Source: ZC4RG30 sp039917615 (GTDB taxonomy: Bacteria > Pseudomonadota > Gammaproteobacteria > Steroidobacterales > Steroidobacteraceae). Taken from it: a stretch of 64,000 nucleotides of DNA. Under the pieces are notes generated by a model, which was not told the DNA's origin, searched no databases, and worked only from the letters and a program-made list of their open reading frames with translations. Where the stretch lies: the NCBI GenBank assembly GCA_039917615.1, contig JBDSJD010000049.1, forward strand, positions 1 through 64,000, given 5' to 3'. How positions within the stretch are numbered: position 1 is the first letter of the stretch; the number at the start of each line of letters is the position of its first letter. Below are positions 18,446-27,183 of this stretch, one piece after another. Both the position numbers and the translations under genes were made by a program.

Positions 18446-20005
18446 TTACTCCGGCATGATTTCCGCCAGCACCCGCCCCAGACTGCCGCTCGGCGTCGCA
18501 ATGCCGAGCATTGCCGCCAGCGTCGGGGCGATGTCATGCACCGCCGCGTCGCCGGCATACTGGCCACTTCGTACAAGCGTGGCGGGTCCCCAAAAAATCA
18601 TTGGCACGTGCGTGTCATAGCTGTACGGCGAGCCATGGGTGGAGCTGCCAGGTCTGCCCGCCAGCCAGTTGGGTTCATGGATATAGAGCACGTCACCGCT
18701 GTGTGCGGCATTGAAGCCGTTGCGGACCCGCTGGTCGATGCGGTCGCCGCTCGCCGAAGAAGTGGACAGTTGCGTGCGCGTCCAGACGCGAGCCACATGC
18801 GGCTGTTTGCTCAAGGCCTCAGCGGCTACCCGTTCCAGTTCGGTCGTGTTAAGCGTCTTGCCAGGCACGGCGTTGGCATTCAGATAGAGTGACATGTCAC
18901 TGGCGCCTGCTATGTACTTGCCTTCTCCGAACGCTGCTACTAGTGCTGCTTCGACTGCGGCACGTTCGTCCTGGGCGTCGTAGCGCCCGCCCGGCAGGCG
19001 CTTGGCGATATTTTCTTCCGGCACCGGTGACACGCCGTGATCGGCGGTGAAGACCAGCAACACGTTGCCGCGGCCGGCCTGTTTTTCGGCGGCATTCAAC
19101 AAGTCGCCAACCTTGATATCGATCGAACGCACCATCTCGTGCATCGCTGGCGTATCTGGACCTGCGGCGTGGCCGACAGCGTCCATTGCTGAGAAACTGA
19201 TCGACAGGAGGTCGGTCTGCGCGTCTACCCCCAGTTTTTCCTCCTTCATCGCGGTCAGCGCAAAATCCAGCACCAATTGATCGGCAAAGGCCGTTGAATC
19301 GATTTCACCATTTAGTTTTGGGCCGGGAGTAGCTGGCATTTTGGTGCCCATCCATTCAGCGCCAGCGTATTTGTCAGCGCGGTGTTCTCCGTTAAACTGA
19401 TCGACCCACACCGGCAGCGCGTCGAAGTACCAGGTGCTCGAAACAAAATTTCCGGTGGCCGCATTGAACCAGAACGCGCCGTCGGCACCGCGGCCGGCCG
19501 GCAGGATGGCGGCGCGGTCTTTCAGCGATACGCCGTAAACCTTGCCGCCCTTGCCGGAGCTTTTCAATTCGTCGCCAACGGTGGAGACCAGCAGGCGCTT
19601 CGGCGAGGCGCCCGTGCCGCCCCCGAGCGGCATGACTCCCGTATCGGAAACGCTTTGTATGCTTTTGTTTTCGCTGCGCTCGAACCAGCCATTGCCGGCA
19701 ATGCCGCTGACTGAAGGCGTGGCGCCGCTCAGCACCGTGGAATGGCCGACCGCCGTGACGGTCGGCGCGGCTTCGTAATTGGCGTTGGTGAATACGGCGC
19801 CCTGCTCCAGCAAGCGCTTGAGGCCGCCGGTGAACTCAGTGCCATAACGAGTCAGATAGTCGTAACGCATCTGGTCGACGACTACGACAAGCACCAGCTT
19901 GGGACGGCGAGCAGACGTCTGCGGTGCTTCCGCCGCAGTGGCGCAATTGAAGAGCGCCAGACTGAGCATCAGGGCGAAGGCAGGAGCTGAGTGGCGTTTC
20001 TGCAT
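18446..20005 (-). CDS. PafA-like alkaline phosphatase superfamily enzyme
   Basis: Periplasmic phosphomonoesterase of the PafA type. A signal peptide (ALMLSLALFNCATAA) precedes the catalytic domain. VVVDQMRYDY carries the metal-binding Asp44, PTVTAVGHST the nucleophile Thr84, and GIAGNGWF the Asn105. VSLKDRAAILPAG gives Lys162 and Arg164, which match PafA numbering as I recall it, the pair that distinguishes PafA from E. coli PhoA. FTADHGVSPVPEE carries a further metal site. Length 519 aa is typical. Substrate range is inferred from family only. Confidence 0.85.
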   Translation of the reverse strand: MQKRHSAPAFALMLSLALFNCATAAEAPQTSARRPKLVLVVVVDQMRYDYLTRYGTEFTGGLKRLLEQGAVFTNANYEAAPTVTAVGHSTVLSGATPSVSGIAGNGWFERSENKSIQSVSDTGVMPLGGGTGASPKRLLVSTVGDELKSSGKGGKVYGVSLKDRAAILPAGRGADGAFWFNAATGNFVSSTWYFDALPVWVDQFNGEHRADKYAGAEWMGTKMPATPGPKLNGEIDSTAFADQLVLDFALTAMKEEKLGVDAQTDLLSISFSAMDAVGHAAGPDTPAMHEMVRSIDIKVGDLLNAAEKQAGRGNVLLVFTADHGVSPVPEENIAKRLPGGRYDAQDERAAVEAALVAAFGEGKYIAGASDMSLYLNANAVPGKTLNTTELERVAAEALSKQPHVARVWTRTQLSTSSASGDRIDQRVRNGFNAAHSGDVLYIHEPNWLAGRPGSSTHGSPYSYDTHVPMIFWGPATLVRSGQYAGDAAVHDIAPTLAAMLGIATPSGSLGRVLAEIMPE

Positions 20006-20195
20006 TGGAGCTTCCGGTGGATAGAGTAAGCCGCACAGAATCTAGCTCATTCACACTACCGAGAGAAATGAGACTTCGGAAAATATAGTGGTCGAAACCC
20101 GGGATTAAACGGATCTGGTTCACATTGACGCATTGCGTCTGCCGCCGGTTTGGTAATCTCGGCACACCTCATCCTGTTGATACGGAGCCCGTCTG

Positions 20196-20945
20196 ATGTC
20201 AGGCAAACTCGTCTTGTTGCGCCACGGCCAGAGCACGTGGAATGTCGCGAATCTGTTTACCGGCTGGACGGATGTCGATCTTTCCGACCTGGGCCGCGAC
20301 GAAGCCCGCCAGGCGGGGCGGGACCTGAAAGCCACCGGCATCCGTTTTGACTGCGCCTATACCTCCGTGCTCAAGCGCGCCATCCGCACATTGTGGCTTG
20401 CGCTGGACGAAATGGACCGTATGTGGCTGCCGGTGGAAAATAGCTGGCGACTGAACGAGCGCCACTATGGCGCACTGCAGGGCCTGGACAAAGCGCAAAC
20501 CGTCGCGAAACACGGCGATGCACAGGTGAAGATCTGGCGCCGCAGCTACGACATTCCCCCGCCACCACTGGCTGATAGTGATGAGCGCCATCCGCAACAC
20601 GATGCGCGCTACGCCGATATCGATCCGCGCCTGCTGCCGGCTACCGAATCACTGAAGGACACCCTTGCCCGTGTGCTGCCGCTGTGGAACGAGAAAATCG
20701 CGCCGCAGCTGCGCGCCGGCAGCAATGTGCTGATCGTCGCGCATGGCAACAGCATCCGCGCCCTGGTGAAGATGCTCGACAACGTGCCCGAGAGCGAGAT
20801 CGTCGAACTGAATATTCCCACCGGTATTCCGCTGCTGTATGAACTGGACGCGGCGCTCAAACCCACGGGCCATCGCTATCTGGGCGACCCGGAAGCCGCA
20901 AAGGCAGCCGCCGACGCCGTGCGCCGCCAGACCGAGAAGCGCTGA
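20196..20945 (+). CDS. gpmA: 2,3-bisphosphoglycerate-dependent phosphoglycerate mutase
   Basis: Glycolytic interconversion of 3- and 2-phosphoglycerate. The phospho-acceptor motif LLRHGQSTWN is at residues 7-16 with His10, and LFTGWTDVDLS and RLNERHYGALQG follow as in all dPGMs. VAHGNSIRALVK carries the second active-site His. It is full length at 249 aa. Its divergent promoter region is shared with the phosphatase gene. Confidence 0.97.
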   Translation: MSGKLVLLRHGQSTWNVANLFTGWTDVDLSDLGRDEARQAGRDLKATGIRFDCAYTSVLKRAIRTLWLALDEMDRMWLPVENSWRLNERHYGALQGLDKAQTVAKHGDAQVKIWRRSYDIPPPPLADSDERHPQHDARYADIDPRLLPATESLKDTLARVLPLWNEKIAPQLRAGSNVLIVAHGNSIRALVKMLDNVPESEIVELNIPTGIPLLYELDAALKPTGHRYLGDPEAAKAAADAVRRQTEKR

Positions 20946-21169
20946 ATCGCGGCGCTCGCAATCGGCCTGAAATCCCTCGCCTGCGGATAGCCGGCGCGTG
21001 ACGTTGATCGCTCAGCAATCTTGGGAATCTTATCTTGACGCCAACTGTCGCTCCGTTGACGCGGGACGCGAAGCGAAGTTGCACGGCGCGCTCACACTAT
21101 GTCTGGCGGAGTGATATGACCTGCGGGGCCGAGATGGATCGATGTCTCCCAGTTCAGGTAACCACTTTG

Positions 21170-21589
21170 CTACGACTCCCACTCCCACGGATTCAGTATT
21201 GCAACGCCCGTTGGTTCGAAATCGTCGACGTTCCGCGTGACCACGGTCATGCCATGTACCAGCGCCGTAGCAGCGATGAAGGCACCACGCTCTGGGCGGG
21301 GATCCGGCACATGCAGCTTCGCGCAACGTTGAGCGACCGCGCTGTCGATAGGCAGGATGCGTCCTGAAAACCGCGGCAGTATCTGGTTGTCGATCCAGGC
21401 GCGCAGCACTGCGCCTTGCGCGGAATCCTTGCGTTCCATCAGCAATACGCCGCGTTCCAGTTCATGGACAGTGATGCTGGAAATAAAATGGAGTGTCATT
21501 GGCGTGCTGGACGCCCATGCAATGACTCGTGGATGAGCCTTTCCGGGATTACGCAGGTGAGAGACCACGTCCGTATCGAGTACGAACAT
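21170..21589 (-). CDS. PIN-domain toxin, VapC/FitB type
   Basis: Putative endoribonuclease toxin. The PIN fold is shown by the N-terminal FVLDTDVVSHL (first acidic metal ligands), a second acidic site in TVHELERG, and the late AATALVHGMTVVTRNVDDF. Family length is 139 aa. It is preceded directly by the Phd/YefM-like antitoxin, whose stop it overlaps by one base, the usual antitoxin-first order. It marks the left edge of the accessory region. Confidence 0.88.
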   Translation of the reverse strand: MFVLDTDVVSHLRNPGKAHPRVIAWASSTPMTLHFISSITVHELERGVLLMERKDSAQGAVLRAWIDNQILPRFSGRILPIDSAVAQRCAKLHVPDPRPERGAFIAATALVHGMTVVTRNVDDFEPTGVAILNPWEWES

Positions 21590-21846
21590 CAGGACAGGTC
21601 CACGTCTCTGGAAAGCAGGCCGCCAAGTGGGGACGGAGTGAAATCAAAATCGGGAACATTGGTTTGGGCCAATGCCTCCGCCAGCGTCGTCGGGCCACCG
21701 GTGAGTTTCCGGTAGTCTTCAATGGTGAGCAAAACGTGTGCAGGGCGACCCCGGTCAGTAATGAAGACCGGTCCAGAGCGCGTTGCTTGCTTGGCGCGAC
21801 TGGTGTCTTGATTGAACTCCCGGCTTGAAAGGGTAGTAACAGTCAT
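21589..21846 (-). CDS. Phd/YefM-family antitoxin
   Basis: DNA-binding antitoxin partner of the downstream PIN toxin. The N-terminal Phd/YefM pattern is visible: SSREFNQDTSRAKQATRSGPVFITDRGRPAHVL, written here in parts (SSREFNQ, SGPVFITDRGRPAHVLL, IEDYRKL). The C-terminal tail (FDFTPSPLGGLLSRDVDLS) would wrap the toxin. At 85 aa it is normal. Such antitoxins usually autoregulate. The ATG sits within AT-rich DNA of about 50 bp that likely holds the promoter and operator. Confidence 0.88.
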   Translation of the reverse strand: MTVTTLSSREFNQDTSRAKQATRSGPVFITDRGRPAHVLLTIEDYRKLTGGPTTLAEALAQTNVPDFDFTPSPLGGLLSRDVDLS

Positions 21847-21889
21847 GTGATCTCCATATATGTAGACATGTTGCTACATATAATCTGAA

Positions 21890-22510
21890 GATGCAAGAGA
21901 GCTGCCAGGCTAGGGCACATTGGTCGACATCGTGGTGCGTTACGTGTCCCGCTTTCATTGCCACGAGTTGGGTGTTTTGCCTTCGAGCCGCCATCGATTC
22001 GAGCACTGTGCCATCCACGGCCTGGCCGTCCGTGCCCCGTACGACGAGCGCGGGGCAGGTCGTCCCCAGCCACTTGTCCCAGTAGTCTCCGTTCATCGCC
22101 TCTTTCATCTTGACCAGCTCTTCCGGATCGAAGGCGCGCGTCCAGCCGTGCGCCGTCTCCCTGAAGCTCGGTCGCACTGACCATGCAAGCCGCTCCCCCG
22201 ATCTTTTGTTGGAGCGCTTCGCGAGTGGGGTAGACGCCGCGCCACTCCAGCACGAACGTGAACGGTCCCTCCAACTCCGCCGGGCTTTCCTCGATCACCA
22301 ATGCGCGCACACGTTGAGGATATTTGCCAGCGATCAGGAACGCATTGACGCCGCCCAGCGAGTTGCCATGAGAACCACGGCCCCGCGCGCGCCCAGATGA
22401 TCCAGCAACGCCGCGACGTCGCCGACGAACGCGGCCGGCGAATAGTCAGGTGAATGGTCGCTCAAGCCGTGGCCGCGCTGATCGAGGGCACTATCGCACC
22501 GCGCACCCCA
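21890..22510 (-). pseudogene. Alpha/beta hydrolase, frameshifted and 5'-truncated
   Basis: Pieces of one alpha/beta hydrolase are spread over different frames of the same strand. In order they are ALDQRGHGLSDHSPDYSP, then the nucleophile elbow GNSLGGVNAF followed by VRALVIEESPAE, then RPSFRETAHGWTRAFDPEEL and CPALVVRGTDGQAVDG, and AMKAGHVTHHD with the likely catalytic His. At least two frameshifts separate them and no start is left. The 5' end stops about 40 bp short of the TIR-hydrolase gene, so it was probably cut when that gene arrived. Confidence 0.75.
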
Positions 22511-22547
22511 TAACCTCACAGCCCAGCCAATCACGGATCTTGACCGT

Positions 22548-25127
22548 CTACCGCCGCACCGGGCCCAGGTACTTGTCGAACCAGCCAAGTGTTTCCATCA
22601 ACACTTGTGCCCGCGGCGGCGACCCGTGGCCATATTCCAGGACCACGTGACGTTTGTCCTTGTCTGGCGTTCCGAGCAGGCGGAACAGCGGCTTCTGCGC
22701 GTCTTCCACCGACAGGATCTCGTCGTATCGGCCATTGACCATCAACACGGGAATTCGTACGCGCGGCGCATGGTTAACCCCGTCGATCAGCGGCGACAGC
22801 GTGCTGTTGTCTAGCCCCCCGGAAAGCAACACGGCAGCCTTCAGACGCGGCTCGAGGGCGAGCAACGGTATGGCCGTCGAGCCCCCGAAGCTGATGCCGA
22901 TGTAGCCGAGGCGCTTGGCATCGACATCGGGCCGAGTCTCCAGATAGTCGATCGTCCGACCCAGGTCCCAGCGGCGTTCGATCCATTCGCGGTTCGTGCG
23001 GATCTCGTCGCGGATATCCATGCGCGACTTGAATCGCTCATAGCTGCCCTGGAAGATCGGCTGCACCAGCATGCGACCCGACTTCACGACATAGTCCAGC
23101 GGCATGACCGAGAACCCGGGTTCGATGTCCTCGCTCTTGCCCGGGAACAGCACGGTCTGGATGCCGGACATCAGAATGACCGGCTGGAACGGGGGATTTC
23201 CACGCTTCGGCACGAACAGGATGGCGTCCATGCGTTCGTTGTTGTAGCCGGTATTGAAGGACACACGCTGCTTGATCCAGTCCTCCGTGGAGGCGGTCTC
23301 CATCGGCGCGGAAGCGTCCAGCGGACCAGGCTGATAGGCAAACTGGCGCTGGAATGTTGCATAGACCTCATCGGATACCGGCTTGATCTGCGAGGGGGGC
23401 CGAATTGATCTGGAGAAATCAAGTTCGGCGTTCAGATGTCGGGCATTCCCCGGTTCGCCGATCGACTTGATTAGACGAAAGCCAGTGAAAGGCGAACGAT
23501 CACTCAGAGATACGGACGCCATGTCGCGGTATGAATAGACCGCATCCTCCCAATAGCCCCCGACCGCCCAGCCTTTACTGCCCCGGAAATTCGATATCCA
23601 CTCGCGCACGTTTCCAAACATGTCATAGGTCCCGTAGGGACCCATCCCTTGCCGGCGCGCCACCGGCTCCGGCCCGCCGCTGCCGAGGTTGCTGAGCGGA
23701 GCAATAAAGGCCGCCAGAGAATCGGCGCCCTCGTCCGGAAGCAACGCAGCCGAGTGCCAGTGGAATGCCGTGGGGAGAGCCAGGCCGCGATAACGTGCAT
23801 ACGCTTCGGCCTCGTACCAGCTCACGCCGGTGACGGGCAGGTCGCCTTCTCCTGCCGGATAGCTACCGAGTTCCCAGCTTGCTGGACCCTGCCGACCGGT
23901 CTCGTCGACGAAAAGCTTCATCGCGTCATCAAAGACGAGCGGCTTTCCCCCATTGCGGATGTCGAGGCCGTCCCAGAAGGCGCGGCGCTCGTAACCACCC
24001 GCGTCGATGAAGGCCTTGAACGCCGCATTCGTCACCTCGGTTCGATCGATGTAAAACGCCGGCACATCGACAGATTCAAGCCGTTTCACCGAAACGCGCC
24101 CCGCCGGCACGAAGATCATCCCCGCAGGTTGATCGCCGACCTTGTGCAGGGTGACGTCCAGCTTCCCCGCGGCATCCGTCAGGAAGGCTCCGGCAACAAG
24201 GCGGTCGGCCAGCGCGGAATTCGCGCGTTCCACCGTTGTGTAACCCGGCTTTTCGAAGCGCCAGCGCAGCGCACCACGCGGCATCTCGACGCGTTCCAGC
24301 GGCGTTCGTCCCACGTGCTGCCACTCACCGTTCACGTCATCGTAGGCGCGCAGGTACACCTCGACCTCCGATGGCGTCGAATTGACCGAGTAGGCACCGG
24401 TGAAGATTGGCGTGAGCGACTTGAGCATCGCGTCATCCGGCAGCACGCGTCGCGCCCGCTGCGCTAGCGCAAAGGCCTCGTGGTACTTGTTGGCGTCAGC
24501 CAGCTTTGAGATCTGCTGTATCGCCTCGCGCGCTTCCTTCTGGCTGGTCGAGCGCTGCAGCAGCCAATAGCCGCCGGCCAACGCTGCCAAGGCGACGGCC
24601 GCCCCGATGGCAACAAACACTTTGCTGTTGCGGGCGCCGCGGGAGTTCTGCGACACGACAGGCGGGATCGACACACCCGAGCCAGAGAGATGCTCGTCAG
24701 CCCCTGGCGGCGGCTGCCGTTCGCCACGCCCGACAAGACGCCCGATGTCCCCGACAAAGCTGCGCCAAGCCGGATCTTCCCGATTTCCCTTCCACCCCGA
24801 CAGATCGGCCGACTGTGTCAGCTCGAACATGATTGGCCGTTTGCAGGCCTCGATCATCACCGGCGCGAGTACCTTGTTGCGGTCTGCGGTGGTGGCCTCC
24901 GCACGCACCCAGCGAGAGGCAACAGATTTCTTCGACCACAAGACGACCACTGCGCGCGCGCCTTCGAGGGCTCGCTCCGTCACCTCGTCATAAGCCTCGC
25001 CGACGCTGAGTGACTGGTCCCACCAGACCCGAAAGCCTTCGCTCTGGAGGGCCTCAGCATAGACGCGTGCAGATGCCTGATCGTCGCGACAATACGAAAG
25101 GAAGATGTCGGGTGACGGTGTAGTCAT
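22548..25127 (-). CDS. TIR-TM-PEGA-SUMF-alpha/beta hydrolase protein
   Basis: Large modular protein (859 aa). An N-terminal TIR domain (about 5-135) starts DIFLSYCRDD; the loop VWWDQSL and Glu77 in SRWVRAEA align with the catalytic Glu of TIR NADases. A membrane helix lies at about 169-190. A PEGA-like region follows (about 246-330), then a SUMF/formylglycine-enzyme-like domain (about 334-550) with no Cys. The C-terminal alpha/beta hydrolase has Ser746 (GISFGGS), Asp802 and His834. By topology the TIR is cytoplasmic and the rest periplasmic. The inner ATG is chosen because the TIR starts there. NADase activity is inference. Paralogue: 27483-30065. Confidence 0.85.
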   Translation of the reverse strand: MTTPSPDIFLSYCRDDQASARVYAEALQSEGFRVWWDQSLSVGEAYDEVTERALEGARAVVVLWSKKSVASRWVRAEATTADRNKVLAPVMIEACKRPIMFELTQSADLSGWKGNREDPAWRSFVGDIGRLVGRGERQPPPGADEHLSGSGVSIPPVVSQNSRGARNSKVFVAIGAAVALAALAGGYWLLQRSTSQKEAREAIQQISKLADANKYHEAFALAQRARRVLPDDAMLKSLTPIFTGAYSVNSTPSEVEVYLRAYDDVNGEWQHVGRTPLERVEMPRGALRWRFEKPGYTTVERANSALADRLVAGAFLTDAAGKLDVTLHKVGDQPAGMIFVPAGRVSVKRLESVDVPAFYIDRTEVTNAAFKAFIDAGGYERRAFWDGLDIRNGGKPLVFDDAMKLFVDETGRQGPASWELGSYPAGEGDLPVTGVSWYEAEAYARYRGLALPTAFHWHSAALLPDEGADSLAAFIAPLSNLGSGGPEPVARRQGMGPYGTYDMFGNVREWISNFRGSKGWAVGGYWEDAVYSYRDMASVSLSDRSPFTGFRLIKSIGEPGNARHLNAELDFSRSIRPPSQIKPVSDEVYATFQRQFAYQPGPLDASAPMETASTEDWIKQRVSFNTGYNNERMDAILFVPKRGNPPFQPVILMSGIQTVLFPGKSEDIEPGFSVMPLDYVVKSGRMLVQPIFQGSYERFKSRMDIRDEIRTNREWIERRWDLGRTIDYLETRPDVDAKRLGYIGISFGGSTAIPLLALEPRLKAAVLLSGGLDNSTLSPLIDGVNHAPRVRIPVLMVNGRYDEILSVEDAQKPLFRLLGTPDKDKRHVVLEYGHGSPPRAQVLMETLGWFDKYLGPVRR

Positions 25128-25194
25128 GGTGATTGCGGCAGCCCGTCCTGTCCCTGATGTTATGCGGCGGATAGATTCTATGTCGAGACGCAAG

Positions 25195-25378
25195 CGATTT
25201 CGGACATGGTGGGAACGAACCGGGTATCTGCCCGCAGCAGAGCGAAGCTGACCTTTGCCAGTTTGCGACTCAACGCCACCAGGGCGGAGGTACTACTCCT
25301 TCCATGCTCTCGAAACCTCAGGCAGTACGGCGTCCCTCGATGGCGCTGTTGTGAGCGGATTAAACAGCAGCGGCACAC
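25195..25378 (-). pseudogene. IS110-family transposase C-terminal remnant (tentative)
   Basis: The segment reads TSALVALSRKLAKVSFALLR followed by a basic tail ending near VP. This resembles the C-terminal end of IS110/IS116/IS902 transposases, where a VALVA..RKL...... core recurs. Only the last 40 or so residues are recognisable, and the upstream part does not continue in one frame. It sits in the 395-bp gap between two TIR genes pointing away from each other. No intact insertion sequence ends were seen. The remaining DNA of this gap (25379-25522) shows nothing recognisable. Confidence 0.4.
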
Positions 25379-25522
25379 AACCAGAATGTACTGCGGACTC
25401 GCGCGCTTTCCGACCGCTTTGCGGCCGCCGCCGCAATAGAGGCTGGTGAGAGCCTGGAAACCGCTCCCGTGTCACCGCGTCAATGGCATCATGCCAGCAT
25501 TGACCTGGAAGTGGTGCCGCAA

Positions 25523-25858
25523 ATGCCAGACGTATTCCTCTCCTACAGTCGCGAAGATCAGCCTGTAGCCCGGCGCTTTGCCACCGGGCTTGAGCGCGAG
25601 GGATTCAGTGTCTGGTGGGACCAGTCACTCAATGCTGGCGAAGCCTTCGACAAGGTCACAGAGCAGGCACTGGACGAGGCGAGAGCCATCGTGGTCCTGT
25701 GGTCCCGGAAATCGGTGGATTCACGTTGGGTGCGTGCCGAGGCCATGCAGGAGCAGGCCCGCAGTCGCCTGGTGCCGGTAATGATCGAGGCCTGTCGACG
25801 GCCGATCATGTTCGAACTCACGCATACGGCCGATCTTGCCGGATGGGCGGCCGTATGA
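25523..25858 (+). CDS. TIR-domain protein, C-terminally truncated
   Basis: A TIR domain only (111 aa): DVFLSYSREDQ, VWWDQSL and Glu73 in SRWVRAEA are intact, then RPIMFELTHTADLAGW leads to WAAV and a stop. Full-length paralogues continue here into a membrane helix and C-terminal module. The break coincides with the start of a mosaic of foreign gene tails, so this is the stump of a longer TIR gene. A free TIR of this size could still fold. The ATG chosen matches the starts of the paralogues; an upstream in-frame ATG would add 18 unrelated residues. Confidence 0.7.
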   Translation: MPDVFLSYSREDQPVARRFATGLEREGFSVWWDQSLNAGEAFDKVTEQALDEARAIVVLWSRKSVDSRWVRAEAMQEQARSRLVPVMIEACRRPIMFELTHTADLAGWAAV

Positions 25859-25985
25859 CGTTTCGCCGACGGACGGACGTTTCCTTGTTCCGGTCAACCG
25901 GCAGCTTTCTGGCGCAACGAACCGTGTAACGCAGCTTGACGTCATACTCAACTGGTTCGACGAACTGCGCAAACTGCAACCCTGA
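25859..25985 (+). pseudogene. 3' tail of a lost beta-propeller-type gene (copy 1)
   Basis: One open stretch reads FLVPVNRQLSGATNRVTQL, continues with ILNWFDELRKL and stops at 25983-25985. This looks like the C-terminal end of PD40/TolB-propeller proteins (often kinase-linked), which finish with GRRFLV... and VVLNW...L-type strands. Positions 25867-25921 match 32746-32800 at all but about two bases. The rest of the gene is gone. The following 50 bp (25986-26034) shows nothing recognisable. Confidence 0.6.
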
Positions 25986-26034
25986 ATTGTTGCAGGAGAA
26001 GATGCGCCTTCGGCAGGCACATACACCCCATCCC

Positions 26035-26142
26035 GGTAAGCCTACACCGGCACGGTGACGTTCTTGCCGCCGAATACCGCCTGCCAGCTTTCGATCTCGC
26101 TGACCACCACCTCGTCCATTGCGTGGGCCATGTCGGCCACGC
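26035..26142 (-). repeat. Second copy of the 3' end of the SLOG/SLATT gene
   Basis: About 108 bp nearly identical to 32801-32908, which is the 3' end of the 685-aa SLOG/SLATT gene plus a few bases past its stop. Only about two or three mismatches are visible by eye. It encodes the tail around MAHAMDEVVVSEIESWQAVF on the minus strand and is cut off at 26142, where unrelated sequence begins. It has no start and cannot be functional by itself. Confidence 0.85.
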
Positions 26143-26163
26143 TTCAGTCCCGTCGCTGGAGTC

Positions 26164-26299
26164 CGCGGTGGAAGACCGCATCGGGACGCATCGGCGCATC
26201 CCGCTGTCACCGACTTTCGGCCACCGCTGCGTAACTGGCGGCGAGGCCGTGCGGTTTCTGGCAGCGGTGATCGGGGATTTGCAGAAGCCGGCTTGAGTC
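26164..26299 (+). pseudogene. Second copy of the 3' end of the E2 acyltransferase gene
   Basis: This 136-bp stretch aligns without gaps to 16804-16939, the last 44 codons and stop of the E2 gene. About 14 mismatches are visible, so identity is near 90%. It keeps the VEDRI, CVTGGEAVRFLAAVI and LQKPA segments and the TGA. The catalytic-motif His is retained but the Asp before it has changed (FGHRC for FDHRC). No upstream E2 sequence is present. Confidence 0.88.
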
Positions 26300-26344
26300 A
26301 TGAAGATGGGAAATTCCTTTCGCGCATCAACGTAGAATCCCCCC

Positions 26345-26823
26345 ATGCTCACCGATATCGAAGTCTTGTCCCTGGTGGGGCAGCGGCTCTCAGCCAGCGG
26401 CATCGACTATATGCTCACAGGATCGGTGGCCATGGCGTACTACGCCACACCACGCATGACGCGTGACCTGGACATCGTCGTGAATCTGGTCGCCACGGAC
26501 CTGAACGCATTGGTGGAGGCGTTTGCTGCGGACTTCTACATTGACCGGGACGCCGTGCGTGAGGCGATTGGCTCCGAAAGACTTTTCAACCTCATGCATT
26601 TCGCCAGCGCCATCAAGGTTGACCTGATTGTCCGCAAGTCTTCCGAATACCGGCGACTGGAATTCGCCCGCCGCAAGCATGTCCAGTTTGGTTCCATTCA
26701 GGCTCGGATCTGCAGCGACGCGATATTCGCCAATTGCTGTCCGGACCCGTCGATGTAGACTATCTTAACCGCTGGGCGTCCGTACTCGGAGTTGAGACCT
26801 TGCTTCAGGAGCTGGCGTCATGA
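26345..26823 (+). pseudogene. AbiEii/MNT-like nucleotidyltransferase, internally deleted
   Basis: The N-terminal two thirds is clean: LTGSVAMAYYATPRMTRDLDIVV carries the GS and D.D nucleotidyltransferase motif, and VDLIVRKSSEYRRLEFARR follows. After GSIQAR the frame is lost and the reading stops at 26758. In another frame the usual C-terminus continues (DIRQLLSGPVDVDYLNRW, ending LLQELAS). The expected block between, IVS.EDLILSKL-like in relatives, is missing. So a short deletion and a frameshift have broken it. The restored frame would stop at 26821-26823, overlapping the next gene by 4 bp. Confidence 0.7.
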
Positions 26824-27059
26824 ATGACACACCTGATCCAGTCGCCCGACTTGTGGCGCAGCGATACGCCCGGATGTCACCCGCGGAGCGTATTGCCATT
26901 CTCGTGTCCATGAGGCAATCCGCGTACTCCATCGTCGAATCCTCCCTGCCTCGCGGTCTCACGCGCGAGCAGCGTCGATATGCCATCGCCAAACGCTTTT
27001 ATGGCGATGAACTTCCCGAGGCGGCCTTGTTGGCTCACGCGAACTATCCGGACGTGTAG
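26820..27059 (+). CDS. Small partner protein of the nucleotidyltransferase
   Basis: A 79-aa soluble protein without a recognised domain. It contains AERIAILVSMRQSAYSIVESSLP and then RREQRRYAIAKRFYGDELP-like sequence (TREQRRYAIAKRFYG). Proteins of this type often sit directly after AbiEii-like nucleotidyltransferases, and here an ATGA overlap joins it to the end of the broken enzyme. The pair may be a remnant toxin-antitoxin or abortive-infection module, which is inference from context. Confidence 0.6.
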   Translation: MNDTPDPVARLVAQRYARMSPAERIAILVSMRQSAYSIVESSLPRGLTREQRRYAIAKRFYGDELPEAALLAHANYPDV

Positions 27060-27183
27060 TCCTGCTCACCGCCGCAGTGCTGGCATTTGCCGCGCAATTC
27101 GATCATGTCGGCGGACTGCGGGCCATGACGGGCGTATATTCGAGCATCCGACCTTTCCCGGGAAGGCCGTTGCCGCGAGACCT

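Noticed and set aside
23400..24130. SUMF-like domain as a sulfatase-activating formylglycine enzyme
   Set aside because: No Cys occurs in the SUMF-like domain of either TIR protein and no sulfatase gene is nearby, so the catalytic role is not supported.
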